Shown piece by piece: positions 9,599 to 19,273 of a DNA stretch of 64,000 bases. Made by a program: the position numbers and the translations under genes. Location of the stretch: assembly GCA_016711125.1 (NCBI GenBank), contig JADJTQ010000001.1, positions 310,001-374,000 on the forward strand, given 5' to 3'. The DNA comes from Saprospiraceae bacterium (GTDB lineage: Bacteria > Bacteroidota > Bacteroidia > Chitinophagales > Saprospiraceae). The first letter of the stretch is position 1. Every line of letters starts with the position of its first letter. Below the pieces are notes generated by a model. It ran no database searches. It worked only from the letters and a program-made list of their open reading frames with translations, and was not told the DNA's origin.

Positions 9599-11184
9599 TT
9601 AATTAGCCCCTGAATCTGCCTTTTCCAGAATTTCAAAATCACTATCATTGACCCATCCAGTATTGAGTTTTTCGCCTGCCATATATCGTTCATAAAAATC
9701 GGCATTCTGAGTCACTTTGTATTGATCAAATATATCACCCTTCCCCAATATTCGCGGATCGCCCTGAGCCGTTAGCTCTGCATACATTTGTTTTTTTAAT
9801 TCAGCCTGGATTAATTGGGTCGAATCCTCCTGTGCCAGATTCTGAATACAAAATGGATCATTATCAATTTTATATAATTCTATGACGGGTCGTAATCCAA
9901 AACTCCACTGCCAATACTGACTCATACCGGGAGTTTTTTGATGATCCAGGATATAGGTTTTAGTAGGGCTCCCATCTGTATTTAAATATCCTGTCTCCGG
10001 ATTGCCAGCTGGCCAGCGATCGGGTTTAAAATTTTCAACATATAAATAATTGTCTTTAATAATTCCTCTCACAGGATATCCCTGATCATGGGGTCTGCCA
10101 ACATCATGTCTTTCTTTTCCAATCAATGTGTGATCGCGATAGCCAGAGACACCAAGGTCGCTTTGATTAAAGAAACCTGTCAGGCTTTCACCAGTGATGG
10201 ATTGCATGCCAGTTTCATTTTGCTTGATACCTGCCAGTTCTAAGAAAGTGGGTGCAAAGTCAATAAAATTGACAAATGGTTCAATGAATCGACCTGGATT
10301 TTGAATTCCTGCAGGCCACATCATGTCTAATGGCAAATGATTATTTATTTCGTACGTCTGTCCCTTCACTTTTGGGAAAGGCATGCCATTGTCAGCCGTG
10401 ACGATAATCAGCGTATTTTCCAGAAGATTTTTTTCTTCTAGTATGGCAAGCATTTTGGCCAGGTGTTGGTCAAAATATTCAATTTCAAAAGCATAATCCA
10501 GCATATCGGTGCGCACTGTATCACAATCGGGCCAAAAGGCAGGTACCTGATCAATATCGCTCAATTTTTTCCCTCCATAATTGATGCCGGATCCATATTC
10601 ATAAGCCCGGTGAGGTTCGGTCGATCCGTACCAAAAGAAAAAAGGACTTTCCGGATCTTTCTGGTCGAGAAAATCGCGGAAGTTTTCTGCGTAGTCATTA
10701 TTCGAGATAAATTTTGCCGGGGGATCTGTTTTTCTTTCATTGTATACTTTGCCGATTAAGTCACGAGGTTGTCTATTAATTTGTGCAAGCCCGGGCGCCC
10801 AACCTTTGGCGGTATATCCGACCTGATATCCGGCCGGGGAAGAGTTTCAGCAAACGTTTTAAACTTTTCCGGAAAATAGGGAAGGTGGTTACAGGCTTCT
10901 TCCAATTGCCAGGAATTTCTGCCCGTTAGGATACACGCTCTTGATGGTGCACATTTGGCATTGGGAGTATAGGCATTCATAAATAAAAGGCCCTCCTTGG
11001 CAACCCGGTCAAAAGTTGGCGTTTTGACCCACCGGGTACCGTACGCGCCCATATGCGGAAACGACGCATCGTCGGCAATGGCAAAAAGGATATTGGGTCG
11101 CTCTACCGGTTCAGGTTCTGTATGACAGCCTATTGTAGCCAACAGACATGGTAAGAGAAGAAGGTAATAAAATCGATTTTTCAT
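9599..11184 (-). pseudogene. Sulfatase (family S1) lipoprotein, frameshifted as given
   Basis: Second formylglycine sulfatase. From the ATG at 11184 the signal ends in a lipobox (LLATIGC, Cys20), so the protein is probably membrane anchored. NILFAIADDASFPHMG binds metal and CAPSRACILTGR holds the catalytic Cys78. The frame is lost near 10836-10839 (a GGGG run on the plus strand, one base missing). In the other frame the protein resumes as AGYQVGYTAKGWAPG and continues through EPHRAYEYGSG to the stop at 9599. The downstream part includes VTADNGMPFPKVKG. The overall length is normal for sulfatases. It lies immediately upstream of sulfatase 1 and probably shares its transcript. Confidence 0.85.
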
Positions 11185-11681
11185 ATGAAAATTACTCAAT
11201 ACTAACTTGAATATAGAAAGAGTTTGCTAGACTTTTTCTTTCCCTTGTAATCAGGGATAAACAAGAAAATAGATTTCCTATCAAGTAGAGGCAAATCATT
11301 TCAATTGGGACTTTTGACCAGTGCACTTACGACATGACAATGCTGATCGCTGATTTTGAGATAAGTAGTGCCCCAACCTTCCACCATGACAAAAAGTTGC
11401 TTCGGAACTATCCGATAAGCGCTATTAAGAAGCATAAGAAAGAATTCTCCACTTACTCATCCAGATGAACAAGCGTCTCTGGTTTTAAGCATCAACTATG
11501 GGGTATCAATTGAGATTTCTCTTTACATCCCCGAATATTCCTATTTTAATGGCGGCAAGTTTCTCCCATAGCTAGAGATACTTGACGAGGTAACGCTCCT
11601 AGTCACTTGAATAACGACTCAACGAATCAACCACTAACGAATCAACCACTTAACTACTTAACGACTTCACGACTCAACCAC
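11185..11681. other. Intergenic region with a 15-bp tandem repeat
   Basis: About 500 bases between the divergent sulfatase and DUF5009 genes, where promoters for both should lie. I see no convincing gene. At 11622-11651 the 15-mer ACGAATCAACCACTA is present twice in tandem, followed by further ACT/ACG-rich degenerate copies up to 11680. An upstream TTG at 11607 would translate these repeats, which is why I do not use it as the start of the next gene. Confidence 0.6.
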
Positions 11682-12851
11682 ATGCGCATTCAATCCATAG
11701 ATATCTTTCGAGCCCTTACGATGGTCCTGATGATTTTTGTGAATGATTTTTGGACCTTGGAAGGTATTCCACAATGGCTAAAACATATGCCTGGCAAGGA
11801 AGATGGTCTGGGCTTTTCCGACATTATCTTTCCGGGCTTTTTATTTATTGTAGGTCTCAGTATTCCATTTGCTATCGACAACCGCTTAAAGAAAGAAAAT
11901 TCCAAGCAGGTATTTTATCATATCCTCAGCCGCAGTTTTGCCTTGATTATAATGGGTGTATTTCTAGTCAATCTTGAGAATATTTACCCGACAGCTATGA
12001 GTCTGCCCAAGCAGTTGTGGCAGGTATTGGTGATCATTGCCTTTTTACTGATCTGGAATAATTATAGTAAAACCTCTTTGAGCCAGTCGATGGTTTATCG
12101 ATTTATTGGTTTTGGTGTAGCCCTACTGCTTGCACTGGCCATTTTATACCGGGGCGGGAATGCTGAAGACGTACGATACATGCAACGATATTGGTGGGGC
12201 ATTTTGGGATTGATTGGATGGGCTTATTTTTATAGTGCAACTATTTATTTATTGGCTAAAGGTAAGTTGACTTATGTGATCATCGGAGCGCTGTTTTTCT
12301 TGCTGTACAATTTGCTGGATGTTTTCGGAATGCTTGATTTTATGGACACTATCTCTGCTGGTGCCTGGTTGGGTAATGGATCAAATCAGGCACTTGTCAT
12401 GGGTGGTGTGGTGACTTCGTGCCTGTATAAGATCTACTATCAACAGGGACATCGAAAAGTTATAATCACTTTCCTGATACTGGGCATTATCATGTTATTG
12501 TATGGATTTTTAGTACGCCCCTATGGAGGGATTTCAAAAATCAGAGCGACTCCAGCATGGGTCGGCATCTGTACCGGTATTAGTTTAATTACCTATGCAT
12601 TTTTATATTGGTTGGCTGATATCAGAAATCAAACATCATGGGCAAAAATCATTGGCCCAGCTGGTAGGAGCACCCTTACCTGTTATTTGGTGCCCTACAT
12701 ATACTACGCCATTTGGAGTATCTGGGCGGTTACGTTGCCTGAGTTTATTCGGACCGGAGTTTTGGGCCTGATTAAGTCTATGTTATTTGCCCTGTTGATT
12801 GTTGCGATTACAGGGCTGTTGAACAAATGGAAGATTAGTTTGAAGATATGA
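11682..12851 (+). CDS. DUF5009 / heparan-alpha-glucosaminide N-acetyltransferase-like membrane protein
   Basis: Integral membrane protein of about 389 residues with ten or more hydrophobic segments. The N-terminus MRIQSIDIFRALTMVLMIFV followed by SDIIFPGFLFIVGLSIPFAI is characteristic of the bacterial relatives of the lysosomal heparan-alpha-glucosaminide acetyltransferase (DUF5009 group), which are thought to move acyl groups across the membrane to sugars. The start is ATG 11682; the upstream repeats are noncoding. Its location beside two sulfatases and a DUF1080 protein fits catabolism or modification of sulfated amino-glycans, but the substrate is not shown by the sequence. Intact. Confidence 0.85.
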   Translation: MRIQSIDIFRALTMVLMIFVNDFWTLEGIPQWLKHMPGKEDGLGFSDIIFPGFLFIVGLSIPFAIDNRLKKENSKQVFYHILSRSFALIIMGVFLVNLENIYPTAMSLPKQLWQVLVIIAFLLIWNNYSKTSLSQSMVYRFIGFGVALLLALAILYRGGNAEDVRYMQRYWWGILGLIGWAYFYSATIYLLAKGKLTYVIIGALFFLLYNLLDVFGMLDFMDTISAGAWLGNGSNQALVMGGVVTSCLYKIYYQQGHRKVIITFLILGIIMLLYGFLVRPYGGISKIRATPAWVGICTGISLITYAFLYWLADIRNQTSWAKIIGPAGRSTLTCYLVPYIYYAIWSIWAVTLPEFIRTGVLGLIKSMLFALLIVAITGLLNKWKISLKI

Positions 12852-13340
12852 GTTGGGTTTGTTTTTGTCCTTTTGGTCACGTTGTCCCCCTTGAGGGGGT
12901 CAGGGGGTGGTGACTTGTCCTGATATAGGTTGACACGAATTGTAAACCAAAATTAGGATTAATGATAAGAGGCCTCATTTAAGCATTGACATGCTCACAC
13001 CGAATCAAGCCCATCAAATGCAAGGAAACCTTACAAGACGATGGAAGAATTACCCACAAAAGAATAGATTTGTATCGGATGAAAGATATGTCTCAGAAGA
13101 ATTATCCACATAAATTTTCGTTTTCCACACCCCAAATTATATATGATGATAATGAATAATATGTTTGTCAACCTTTTTTTAGGACGGGTCAACTCTCGCC
13201 TATTCCGAGATCAATTTATAAATAAATACACAAACCCATTTTCCATTGTTCACAGATCGATTTTCCACCCCCTGCCGAGTCAAGTGGGATATTTTAGGTA
13301 TCCACTACTTTTCAATTAATCCAATAAAATCCTGTGGTTG
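12852..13340. other. Intergenic region, no gene seen
   Basis: AT-rich sequence without a supported reading frame. It contains a small hairpin at 12886-12899 (CCCCC-TTGA-GGGGG) about 35 bases after the DUF5009 stop. The hairpin is followed by GGTCAGGGGG rather than a T run, so it is a weak terminator candidate. Nothing else recognised. Confidence 0.5.
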
Positions 13341-13589
13341 AGATTGGGGTGGTAAGCATAAAAAAGCTCGCCTTCGCACAAGGCTTTGGGGAGCGGAGTC
13401 CACCTTCGCTCTGGATAACGAAATGTCGGGCTCCGCCCGACGAAGCTCTCATCACAAAAAAAGCTCGCCTTCGCACAAGGTTATGGCGAGCGGAGTTCAC
13501 CTTCGCTCTGGTTCACGAAATGTCGGGCACTGCCCGACGAAGTCCGTCTTAGCAACAAGCTACGGCGGACGGAGTCGGGGTGAGAGGAT
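13341..13589 (-). repeat. tRNA-Pro-linked structured repeats (two units) with intrinsic terminators
   Basis: Read on the minus strand the block starts with ATCCTCTCACCCCGAC (13589-13574), identical to the last 15 bases of the neighbouring tRNA-Pro(GGG) plus the C that follows it. It continues TCCGTCCGCCGTAGC, a hairpin, CGTCGGGC-AGT-GCCCGAC (a second hairpin) and then GCTCGCC...GGCGAGC followed by TTTTTTT (13491-13456). A second, shorter unit with its own terminator lies at about 13360-13455. The same modules occur on the plus strand directly after tRNA-Pro(CGG) at 37732-38060. Confidence 0.8.
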
Positions 13590-13699
13590 GGACTAACGTC
13601 CATCCTCAAGATGGGATGAGACCCAATGAAATAGAAAGGTTGCTACGCTTCCCTTTTTTCTTTTTCATCCATCCGCACTGAGCGGTGCTCAGCGGTCTA

Positions 13700-13737
13700 C
13701 CGAAAAAGAAAAAGTCACTGACTATGTCAGCGACTTT
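13700..13737 (-). terminator. Rho-independent terminator of the tRNA-Val/tRNA-Pro unit
   Basis: On the minus strand, arms at 13737-13726 and 13722-13711 (AAAGTCGCTGAC against GTCAGTGACTTT, one mismatch) enclose a three-base loop and are followed by TTTTTCTTTTT. It lies 11 bases downstream of the 3' end of tRNA-Pro(GGG), so it should end that transcript. Confidence 0.75.
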
Positions 13738-13748
13738 CCATTTCATTG

Positions 13749-13823
13749 TCGGGGTGAGAGGATTCGAACCTCCGGCCTCACGCCCCCCAGACGTGCACTC
13801 TAACCGGGCTGAGCTACACCCCG
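13749..13823 (-). tRNA. tRNA-Pro (anticodon GGG)
   Basis: 75 bases on the minus strand. Acceptor arms CGGGGTG and CACCCCG, D arm GCTC...GAGT, anticodon stem CACGT/GCGTG with loop CTGGGGG (anticodon GGG, reading CCC), five-base variable region, T arm with TTCGAAT, discriminator A. No encoded CCA. It follows tRNA-Val on the same strand with about 90 bases between them, and a terminator lies just downstream. Confidence 0.93.
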
Positions 13824-13913
13824 AAATACCAATTTGTGACTGAACAAGGATCAAGGGGGATCTGAATAAGCATTTACCCAATCAAGGGCAAAATTCCTTG
13901 TTCTTAAAAAAAG

Positions 13914-13988
13914 TGGGACATACTGGGCTCGAACCAGTGACCCCTAGCTTGTCGAGCTAGTGCTCTGAACCAACTGAGCTAATGTCCC
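13914..13988 (-). tRNA. tRNA-Val (anticodon GAC)
   Basis: 75 bases on the minus strand. Acceptor arms GGGACAT and ATGTCCC, TA at positions 8-9, D arm GCTC...GAGC, anticodon stem CTAGC/GCTAG with seven-base loop TCGACAA, T arm ACTGG-TTCGAGC-CCAGT, discriminator A, no encoded CCA. The loop gives anticodon GAC, with C rather than the near-universal U at position 33. That may be real, a lineage feature, or a base error. Confidence 0.88.
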
Positions 13989-14711
13989 GAATAAGTCAAA
14001 TCGATTTCAAAGGGCCGGCAAAGTTAACAAATATTGTTTTCTGAGTGATATTTGGCATCACAAAATGTAGAACTGATGGTCTGAATTGTGATGGATTGGA
14101 ATTCCAGATGATTTGGATTATTTGACAAGTCCCTGAAGACTAGTGAACGCAAGGTGTTTATAACTATATTTCCGAAGATGTGAGAGCCATGGAAAAAATA
14201 TGATATTTTTCATTGTTCTTTTGGCTTGACCCAAAAGAACCAAAAAGTCAAGGCTTTCGGCATTTCTTAACGACGAAATAGCCGGAAAATCCTAAACAAA
14301 ATGAAACTCGCTTGGTCTTCCTACTAGGCTGCTTTGTTCAGGATTATTTTGTTTTTTTGCTTGCTTTGATCGCTCTGGTCAGCTCAAACACCATTTTGTT
14401 TTTAAAGGATTTTTCGTCTATTTTGCCTAAATGCCGAAGGCCATTCTCTAGACCTTCTTTGAAGGTCTTTAAGATGTCGTTGCGCTAGGGTTCTGAGTTC
14501 TATTTGCTTTTCCCAATTATTTTCAAGCAGGCTTCTTCGAATGATTTCGCTTCGGATCTATGATTCTTGAATGAAAAGACAATCAAGCGGGAGATCATCC
14601 AAAGATGTTCCAGTCCGTTGCATGCGGGATATTTGTCATACAGACGAACGCAAAGTCCCAGCATGGGCCACCAAATAACTTTCTCTATCTTTCAGACTAA
14701 AACATTTGAAT
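13989..14711. repeat. Intergenic structured element with long imperfect inverted repeat
   Basis: No gene is supported here. At 14215-14240 a perfect 10-bp inverted repeat (GTTCTTTTGG and its complement around CTTGAC) is followed by CAAAAAGTCAAGG. From 14251 to 14303 (AGGCTTTCGGCATTT to AAACAAAATG) the sequence is imperfectly complementary to 14392-14442 (CATTTTGTTTTTAAAGG to ATGCCGAAGGCC), giving a stem of about 50 bases around 90 bases of loop. This type of element, downstream of AAAAGAACC, recurs in Bacteroidota genomes by my recollection. Whether it is a small mobile element or an RNA is not known to me. Confidence 0.55.
14450..14468 (+). terminator. Hairpin with short T run
   Basis: AGACCTTC-TTT-GAAGGTCT followed by TT: an eight-base perfect stem, immediately after the long inverted-repeat element. 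It could end a transcript made from that element. The T run is short, so function is uncertain. Confidence 0.4.
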
Positions 14712-16219
14712 ATGAAGAAGCCACTCTTTCTCCTATTACCCCTTGTTTATTTCACCTCACTCACCTTCGGTCAGGAAAAGCCCAACACCAACGAATACAA
14801 GAACGCGGCTATTGAGATCATTACCAGAAAGACAAAGGAACTGACCAATCTCTCAGACCGAATCTGGTCTTTCAAAGAAATTGCCTTTCAGGAAGACCAA
14901 TCATCAAAAGCTCTGTCAGACTATGCGCAGTCGCAGGGATTCAAAGTAAAAAGGGGAGTAGCCGAGATACCTACTGCTTTTACCGCGGAGTATGGTAGCG
15001 GTGCACCGGTGATAGGCATACTAGGAGAATTTGACGCGCTACCCGGTTTATCTCAAAAAGCGGTCCCAGTCAAAGACCCGGTTCATGATGGAGGAGCAGG
15101 TCATGGTTGCGGTCATAATCTATTTGGGGGTAGCCTCACTGGGTGCAGCTACTGCCATTAAGGAGTTGATTGAAACAGGAAAATTAAAGGGTACCATCCG
15201 ATTTTATGGTACACCGGCCGAGGAAAAATATTTTGGTAAACTTTGGATGATCCGGGCAGGATTATTTGATGATGTCGACGTGGTGATGGATTGGCATCCT
15301 AGTGCAGAAACAAAGGCCGATGTGCAAAGTAGTCTGGCATTGGTCGATTTTATGGTTGAGTTTTACGGACAGGCAGCGCATGCATCTGCTGATCCCTGGA
15401 ATGGCCGGAGTGCATCCGATGCCTTGGAACTATATACTACCGGAATCAATTTTTATCGCGAGCATATCAAACCGACGGTAAGGATTCACTATCACATTCA
15501 AGATGCCGGTAAAGTGGTGAATGTGGTACCCGACTATGCCCGAATATGGACTAGGGTGCGTGATACTCGTAGAGCCGGTATGGAGACCGTCTGGAAACAG
15601 GTGGAACGGATTGCAGAGGGGGCTTCGATTATGGCCAATGTGGATTATAAAATATCTCTCATATCAGGTATTCATGAAGTGCTGGTCAATCGAACCGGAG
15701 GGGCCCGGCTTCAGGAAAATCTGGTGTACCTGGGGCCTATCGCTTACGATGATGCTGAGCAACTGTTTGCGAAGAAGATTCAGGAATCGGTCGACAAACC
15801 CCAGGTGGGACTAGACTCTGAAATCACCGCATTGGAGGAGACGCAGGAACATCCCATGGGAGGATCAACCGATGTTGGAGATGTCAGTTTCGTAGTTCCT
15901 ACAGTCAGGCTTAGGGCGACGACTGCTCCTAAAGATACGCCCTGGCATTCATGGGCTGTAGTTGCTTGTAGTGGGATGTCAATAGGGCATAAAAGGTATG
16001 GCTTATGCTGCAAAGGCAATGTCGATGACCATGGTCGATTTTTTTGAGGATGAGCAATTGCGCAATGCTATGAAAAAGGAATTCGATGAAAGAAGAGGAG
16101 ATTATGTCTATAAAGCAATCATCCCGGATGGACCACCCCGATTGAGAAGGCAAGAAAAGATTAAATGTCGTGTATATGCTACAGAGAATCGGCTTAATCA
16201 ATGTGATATTGATCACTGA
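14712..16219 (+). pseudogene. M20 amidohydrolase, AbgB-like (aminobenzoyl-glutamate hydrolase B type), two frameshifts as given
   Basis: Zinc-dependent peptidase M20/AbgB-type amidohydrolase, about 502 residues after repair, exported by a signal peptide (MKKPLFLLLPLVYFTSLTFG). The metal/catalytic loop GHGCGHNLFG, the dimerisation segment HASADPWNGRSASDALEL and the C-terminal TPWHSW...GMSIGHK motif match AbgB proteins. An extra G in the run 15126-15130 and an extra A in the run 15991-15994 break the frame. Removing one base from each gives a continuous protein ending at 16219. AbgB proteins cleave p-aminobenzoyl-glutamate, but exported Bacteroidota relatives probably act on other acylated amino acids. 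Confidence 0.85.
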
Positions 16220-16331
16220 TTTTGATAATGGGCTGGATCAATCCCTGGTAAAAATAAGGTAACTTTGCAAGAATTAACTGTCTTTCTAAGAGAGGTTGAT
16301 TTTCACAGTAAGCGATCATATTATTCAGTTC

Positions 16332-16375
16332 GAGTCGTGAGCTTACCAATCCCTATGGGCTTGGGAGTCTCACTC
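16332..16375. repeat. Distant copy of the RAYT-associated repeat
   Basis: A single GAGTCGTGAGCTTACC...GGGAGTCTCACTC unit, differing from the 6.0 kb copy by about one base (CCCTATGGGC against CCCTACGGGC). It lies about 9 kb from the transposase, between the M20 and DUF202 genes. Confidence 0.85.
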
Positions 16376-16434
16376 TAATAACATAGAGGTTTCACTTTTA
16401 GTCTTTTTGGCTGTCTTCTTAAATTCAAATTGGT

Positions 16435-16713
16435 ATGTCTGAGCAAATTCCTTCTGTGGAAAATGAGATTATTTTAAGAGACATTCTTGCTATTGACCGC
16501 ACCCGACTGGCGAATCAACGAACGTTGCTCTCTTTTATCCGAACCGGGCTTTATTTCATTGCCACGGCTGTCGGGATTGCATTCCTGAGAAAAAACGATA
16601 TTTTATTTGGGTGGAAAGAGTGGTCACTTACGGGCATTGGTGTACTTTCAATCGTGGTCGGCATTATTAATTACTTGTTGATGCGAAAGAAGATTCGACA
16701 CGCATATAAATAG
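16435..16713 (+). CDS. DUF202 small membrane protein
   Basis: 92 residues with a soluble N-terminal part and two hydrophobic segments. The family signature RTRLANQRTLLSFIRTGL is followed by FIATAVGIAFL and a second helix (IGVLSIVVGIINYLLM), ending in a basic tail. DUF202 (YidH-like) proteins are small inner-membrane proteins of unknown function. The gene stands alone between the M20 gene and the convergent penicillin-binding protein gene, 37 bases from the latter's stop. Confidence 0.85.
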   Translation: MSEQIPSVENEIILRDILAIDRTRLANQRTLLSFIRTGLYFIATAVGIAFLRKNDILFGWKEWSLTGIGVLSIVVGIINYLLMRKKIRHAYK

Positions 16714-16750
16714 GCTTTTCTAGTTCTTCCCAAATACCTTATCAAAAAAC

Positions 16751-19273
16751 TCATTTGCGCTTCTTTTTACGTGCTCTCTTTTCAATGATCTTTTGATTGC
16801 GCTCTTTGATCCTCAAACTGTATTCGCTGAGAGTCTCGGTGTTTTTCCGTTGCGATTTTTCCATAATCTCAACCAATTGAGCGGTATCAATATCTGCCAC
16901 ATTTTGGCTGAATTCAAGCAGCTGCTCCAGATCGAATATAGAGTCAAAAAATTCTGGCATTTCCGGAAGAAAATTCGGGCAATCGATCTCCATCAATAGA
17001 CTGTCTGAGGGAGGGGTAAAATCGCCTTTTAAATATTGGGCAGTCCTCTTATTGCCTTGTACTTTTTTCATGAAGCGACCCCATATAGGTAAAGCTGTAT
17101 TTGCTCCTTGCCCATGTTCTGTGGTTTTAAAGTGAACGATAGGCATCTCGGCGCCGACCCAGACTCCAGCAACCAAACCTGGTGTATATCCAATAAACCA
17201 TCCGTCTGATTGATTTTGAGTGGTGCCTGTTTTTCCAGCGATGGCTCCATTAAGTCCATATTCATACCGTAGTCGACGACCAGTTCCATTGTCAACTACG
17301 GATTGCAGAAAATGGGTTATAACCGCTGCCTCATCAGGACTCAATACCGGGTTCATTTTTTTAGATTTTATTCCCGGGTTCTTGTACAAAATTTCACCAT
17401 TGGTTGTTTCCACCCGGTCTAGAAAATTGATTTCCGTTCTTTTCCCTTGATTAGCAAAGGTGCAATAAACGCCAACCATTTGCCATAACGAGGCATCGAC
17501 AGCCCCGAGTGCGATCGCAGGCTCGGAGGGGATATCTTCCTCCATTCCAAGCTCGTGGGCCAATGCACGGATAGGTTCCAAACCGGTTTCCAAAGCGACT
17601 TCGACAGCTATGGTGTTTATGGATTGACTTAATGCACCTTCCATACTGTAGAATCCACCGTACACCTCATCACTATTATGCGGTTCCCAGTCCTTATATT
17701 CAGGGTATTTTACCAGTGCATTTTCAAAGTATTCGCAGGGACTAATCCCTTGACGAAGGGCTGTAGCATACACGATCGGTTTCATGACAGATCCGATCTG
17801 CCTGTTTGCTTTGACATGGTCATATTGTAGAAAGCGATGATCGATACCGCCTACCCAGACTTTAACAGCTCCGGACTGCGGTTCCACAACCAGCATCCCG
17901 GCTTGCAGTAATTTAAAATAATAACGAATCGAATCTAATGGTGTCATCTCTACTTCCTTTTCCCCCAGGTTGTAGTCAAAGATGGTCATCGGCACTGGAA
18001 CATCGAATGATTGAATAATTTCCGACTCCGAAAATCCCTTAGTTTTTAGATTTCGGTGGCGATCACTCCTTTTGATCAGCATCTCTTGAATACTCTTGGT
18101 AAACCAGGGTTCTTTACCTTGCCATTCTTTTAAAAAGATTTTTTGGAGTTCATTTAAATGCTCTCGCATCACCTGTTCGGCATAACGTTGCATCGTACCA
18201 TCTATGGTCGTGAATACTTTTAATCCATCCGTATATAGATTATAATTACTGCCGTCAGCTTTACTAATTTCTTTTAATTTTTGATCAATTTCTTGCCTGA
18301 GATGTTCTCGGAAGTAGGTGGCCAGACCTAAATTATGACCTTCTGGTTGATAGTCAATTTTAAGTTCCTTTTTAGTTAGAATTTTTGCTGTATCGGCATG
18401 GAGATAACCAAATTTGACCATTTGGTTAAGGACTGTATTGCGTCGATCAGTGGCTCTTTCCGGAAATCGCACCGGATTATAATAGGAAGTTCCTTTTAGC
18501 ATGCCTACCAATACAGCTGCCTCTTCCAGTTTGAGGTCTTCCAGACTTTTGTTAAAAAAACGCTGGGCCGCAATTTTGACGCCAAAAGCATTGCCTTCAA
18601 AAGGTACCGTATTGAGATAAAGTCGTAAGATCTGTTCTTTTGGATAGGTCTTTTCCAGTCGTCGGGCGACTAACATCTCCCGCAGTTTGTTGACAATGAT
18701 GCTCATAAATCGATAGTCCCTTCTGGGATAGAGATTCTTGGCCAATTGCTGGCTGATGGTGCTGCCACCTCCCGCGCTTTCATCTGACAGTAATAAGGTT
18801 CTAATCAGTACCCGCACCAATGATCGAATATCGATTCCTTCATGATCGAAAAACCGGGCATCTTCAGTTGCAACTAAAGCTTGGGTGAGATATTCCGGTA
18901 GCTCAGATGAATCAGCATTAACCCGGTTTTCCAGATAATACTTTCCAATCGAAAGGCCTCGTTGATCATAAATCTCGGAAGCCTGATTATTTTGAATACT
19001 ACCCAGTTGAGCATAGTTGGGCAATGCTCCAAAAGTTCCCATCCGAATAAAGAGAATCAACACTACTAGGAACAGCATGCTGAATACGATGATTGAACTG
19101 ATACCTAGAATGGCAATTTTCCAATTGGGTTGTTTGCTGATCCATATCGAAGTTGATTGCCACCAGGGTCGGGTTGCTATCCAAATGAACGGCTTCTTCA
19201 GTTGATTTTTCAGTACCTTGAATTTTGACAAATTTTGGTCTTCAGACAATTTCATAGAGGAAATAAAGTACAC
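16751..19273 (-). CDS. Bifunctional penicillin-binding protein 1A (GT51 transglycosylase and transpeptidase)
   Basis: Peptidoglycan synthase of up to 840 residues; GTG 19273 or, more likely, ATG 19255 is the start. A cytoplasmic N-terminus is followed by one membrane anchor (about residues 52-76). The transglycosylase domain shows EDARFFDHEG, STISQQLAKNL and YLNTVPFEGNAFG. The transpeptidase domain shows the serine motif SVMK (in GSVMKPIVYA), SIN (in LSQSINTIAVE) and KTGTT. The C-terminus is basic and charged. It polymerises and cross-links glycan strands in the periplasm. The gene is intact across 2.5 kb, in contrast with many neighbours. Confidence 0.95.
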   Translation of the reverse strand: MYFISSMKLSEDQNLSKFKVLKNQLKKPFIWIATRPWWQSTSIWISKQPNWKIAILGISSIIVFSMLFLVVLILFIRMGTFGALPNYAQLGSIQNNQASEIYDQRGLSIGKYYLENRVNADSSELPEYLTQALVATEDARFFDHEGIDIRSLVRVLIRTLLLSDESAGGGSTISQQLAKNLYPRRDYRFMSIIVNKLREMLVARRLEKTYPKEQILRLYLNTVPFEGNAFGVKIAAQRFFNKSLEDLKLEEAAVLVGMLKGTSYYNPVRFPERATDRRNTVLNQMVKFGYLHADTAKILTKKELKIDYQPEGHNLGLATYFREHLRQEIDQKLKEISKADGSNYNLYTDGLKVFTTIDGTMQRYAEQVMREHLNELQKIFLKEWQGKEPWFTKSIQEMLIKRSDRHRNLKTKGFSESEIIQSFDVPVPMTIFDYNLGEKEVEMTPLDSIRYYFKLLQAGMLVVEPQSGAVKVWVGGIDHRFLQYDHVKANRQIGSVMKPIVYATALRQGISPCEYFENALVKYPEYKDWEPHNSDEVYGGFYSMEGALSQSINTIAVEVALETGLEPIRALAHELGMEEDIPSEPAIALGAVDASLWQMVGVYCTFANQGKRTEINFLDRVETTNGEILYKNPGIKSKKMNPVLSPDEAAVITHFLQSVVDNGTGRRLRYEYGLNGAIAGKTGTTQNQSDGWFIGYTPGLVAGVWVGAEMPIVHFKTTEHGQGANTALPIWGRFMKKVQGNKRTAQYLKGDFTPPSDSLLMEIDCPNFLPEMPEFFDSIFDLEQLLEFSQNVADIDTAQLVEIMEKSQRKNTETLSEYSLRIKERNQKIIEKRARKKKRK

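Noticed and set aside
13334..13552. 72-codon plus-strand frame
   Set aside because: Produced by the GC-rich tRNA-linked repeats, which repeat the same peptide twice.
13574..13763. Integrated genomic island bounded by attL/attR at tRNA-Pro
   Set aside because: The 16-base direct repeat is only about 170 bases apart, with no integrase or cargo between; better explained as part of the repeat element.
13606..13881. 91-codon minus-strand frame
   Set aside because: It runs across the tRNA-Pro(GGG) gene and its terminator; no protein features.
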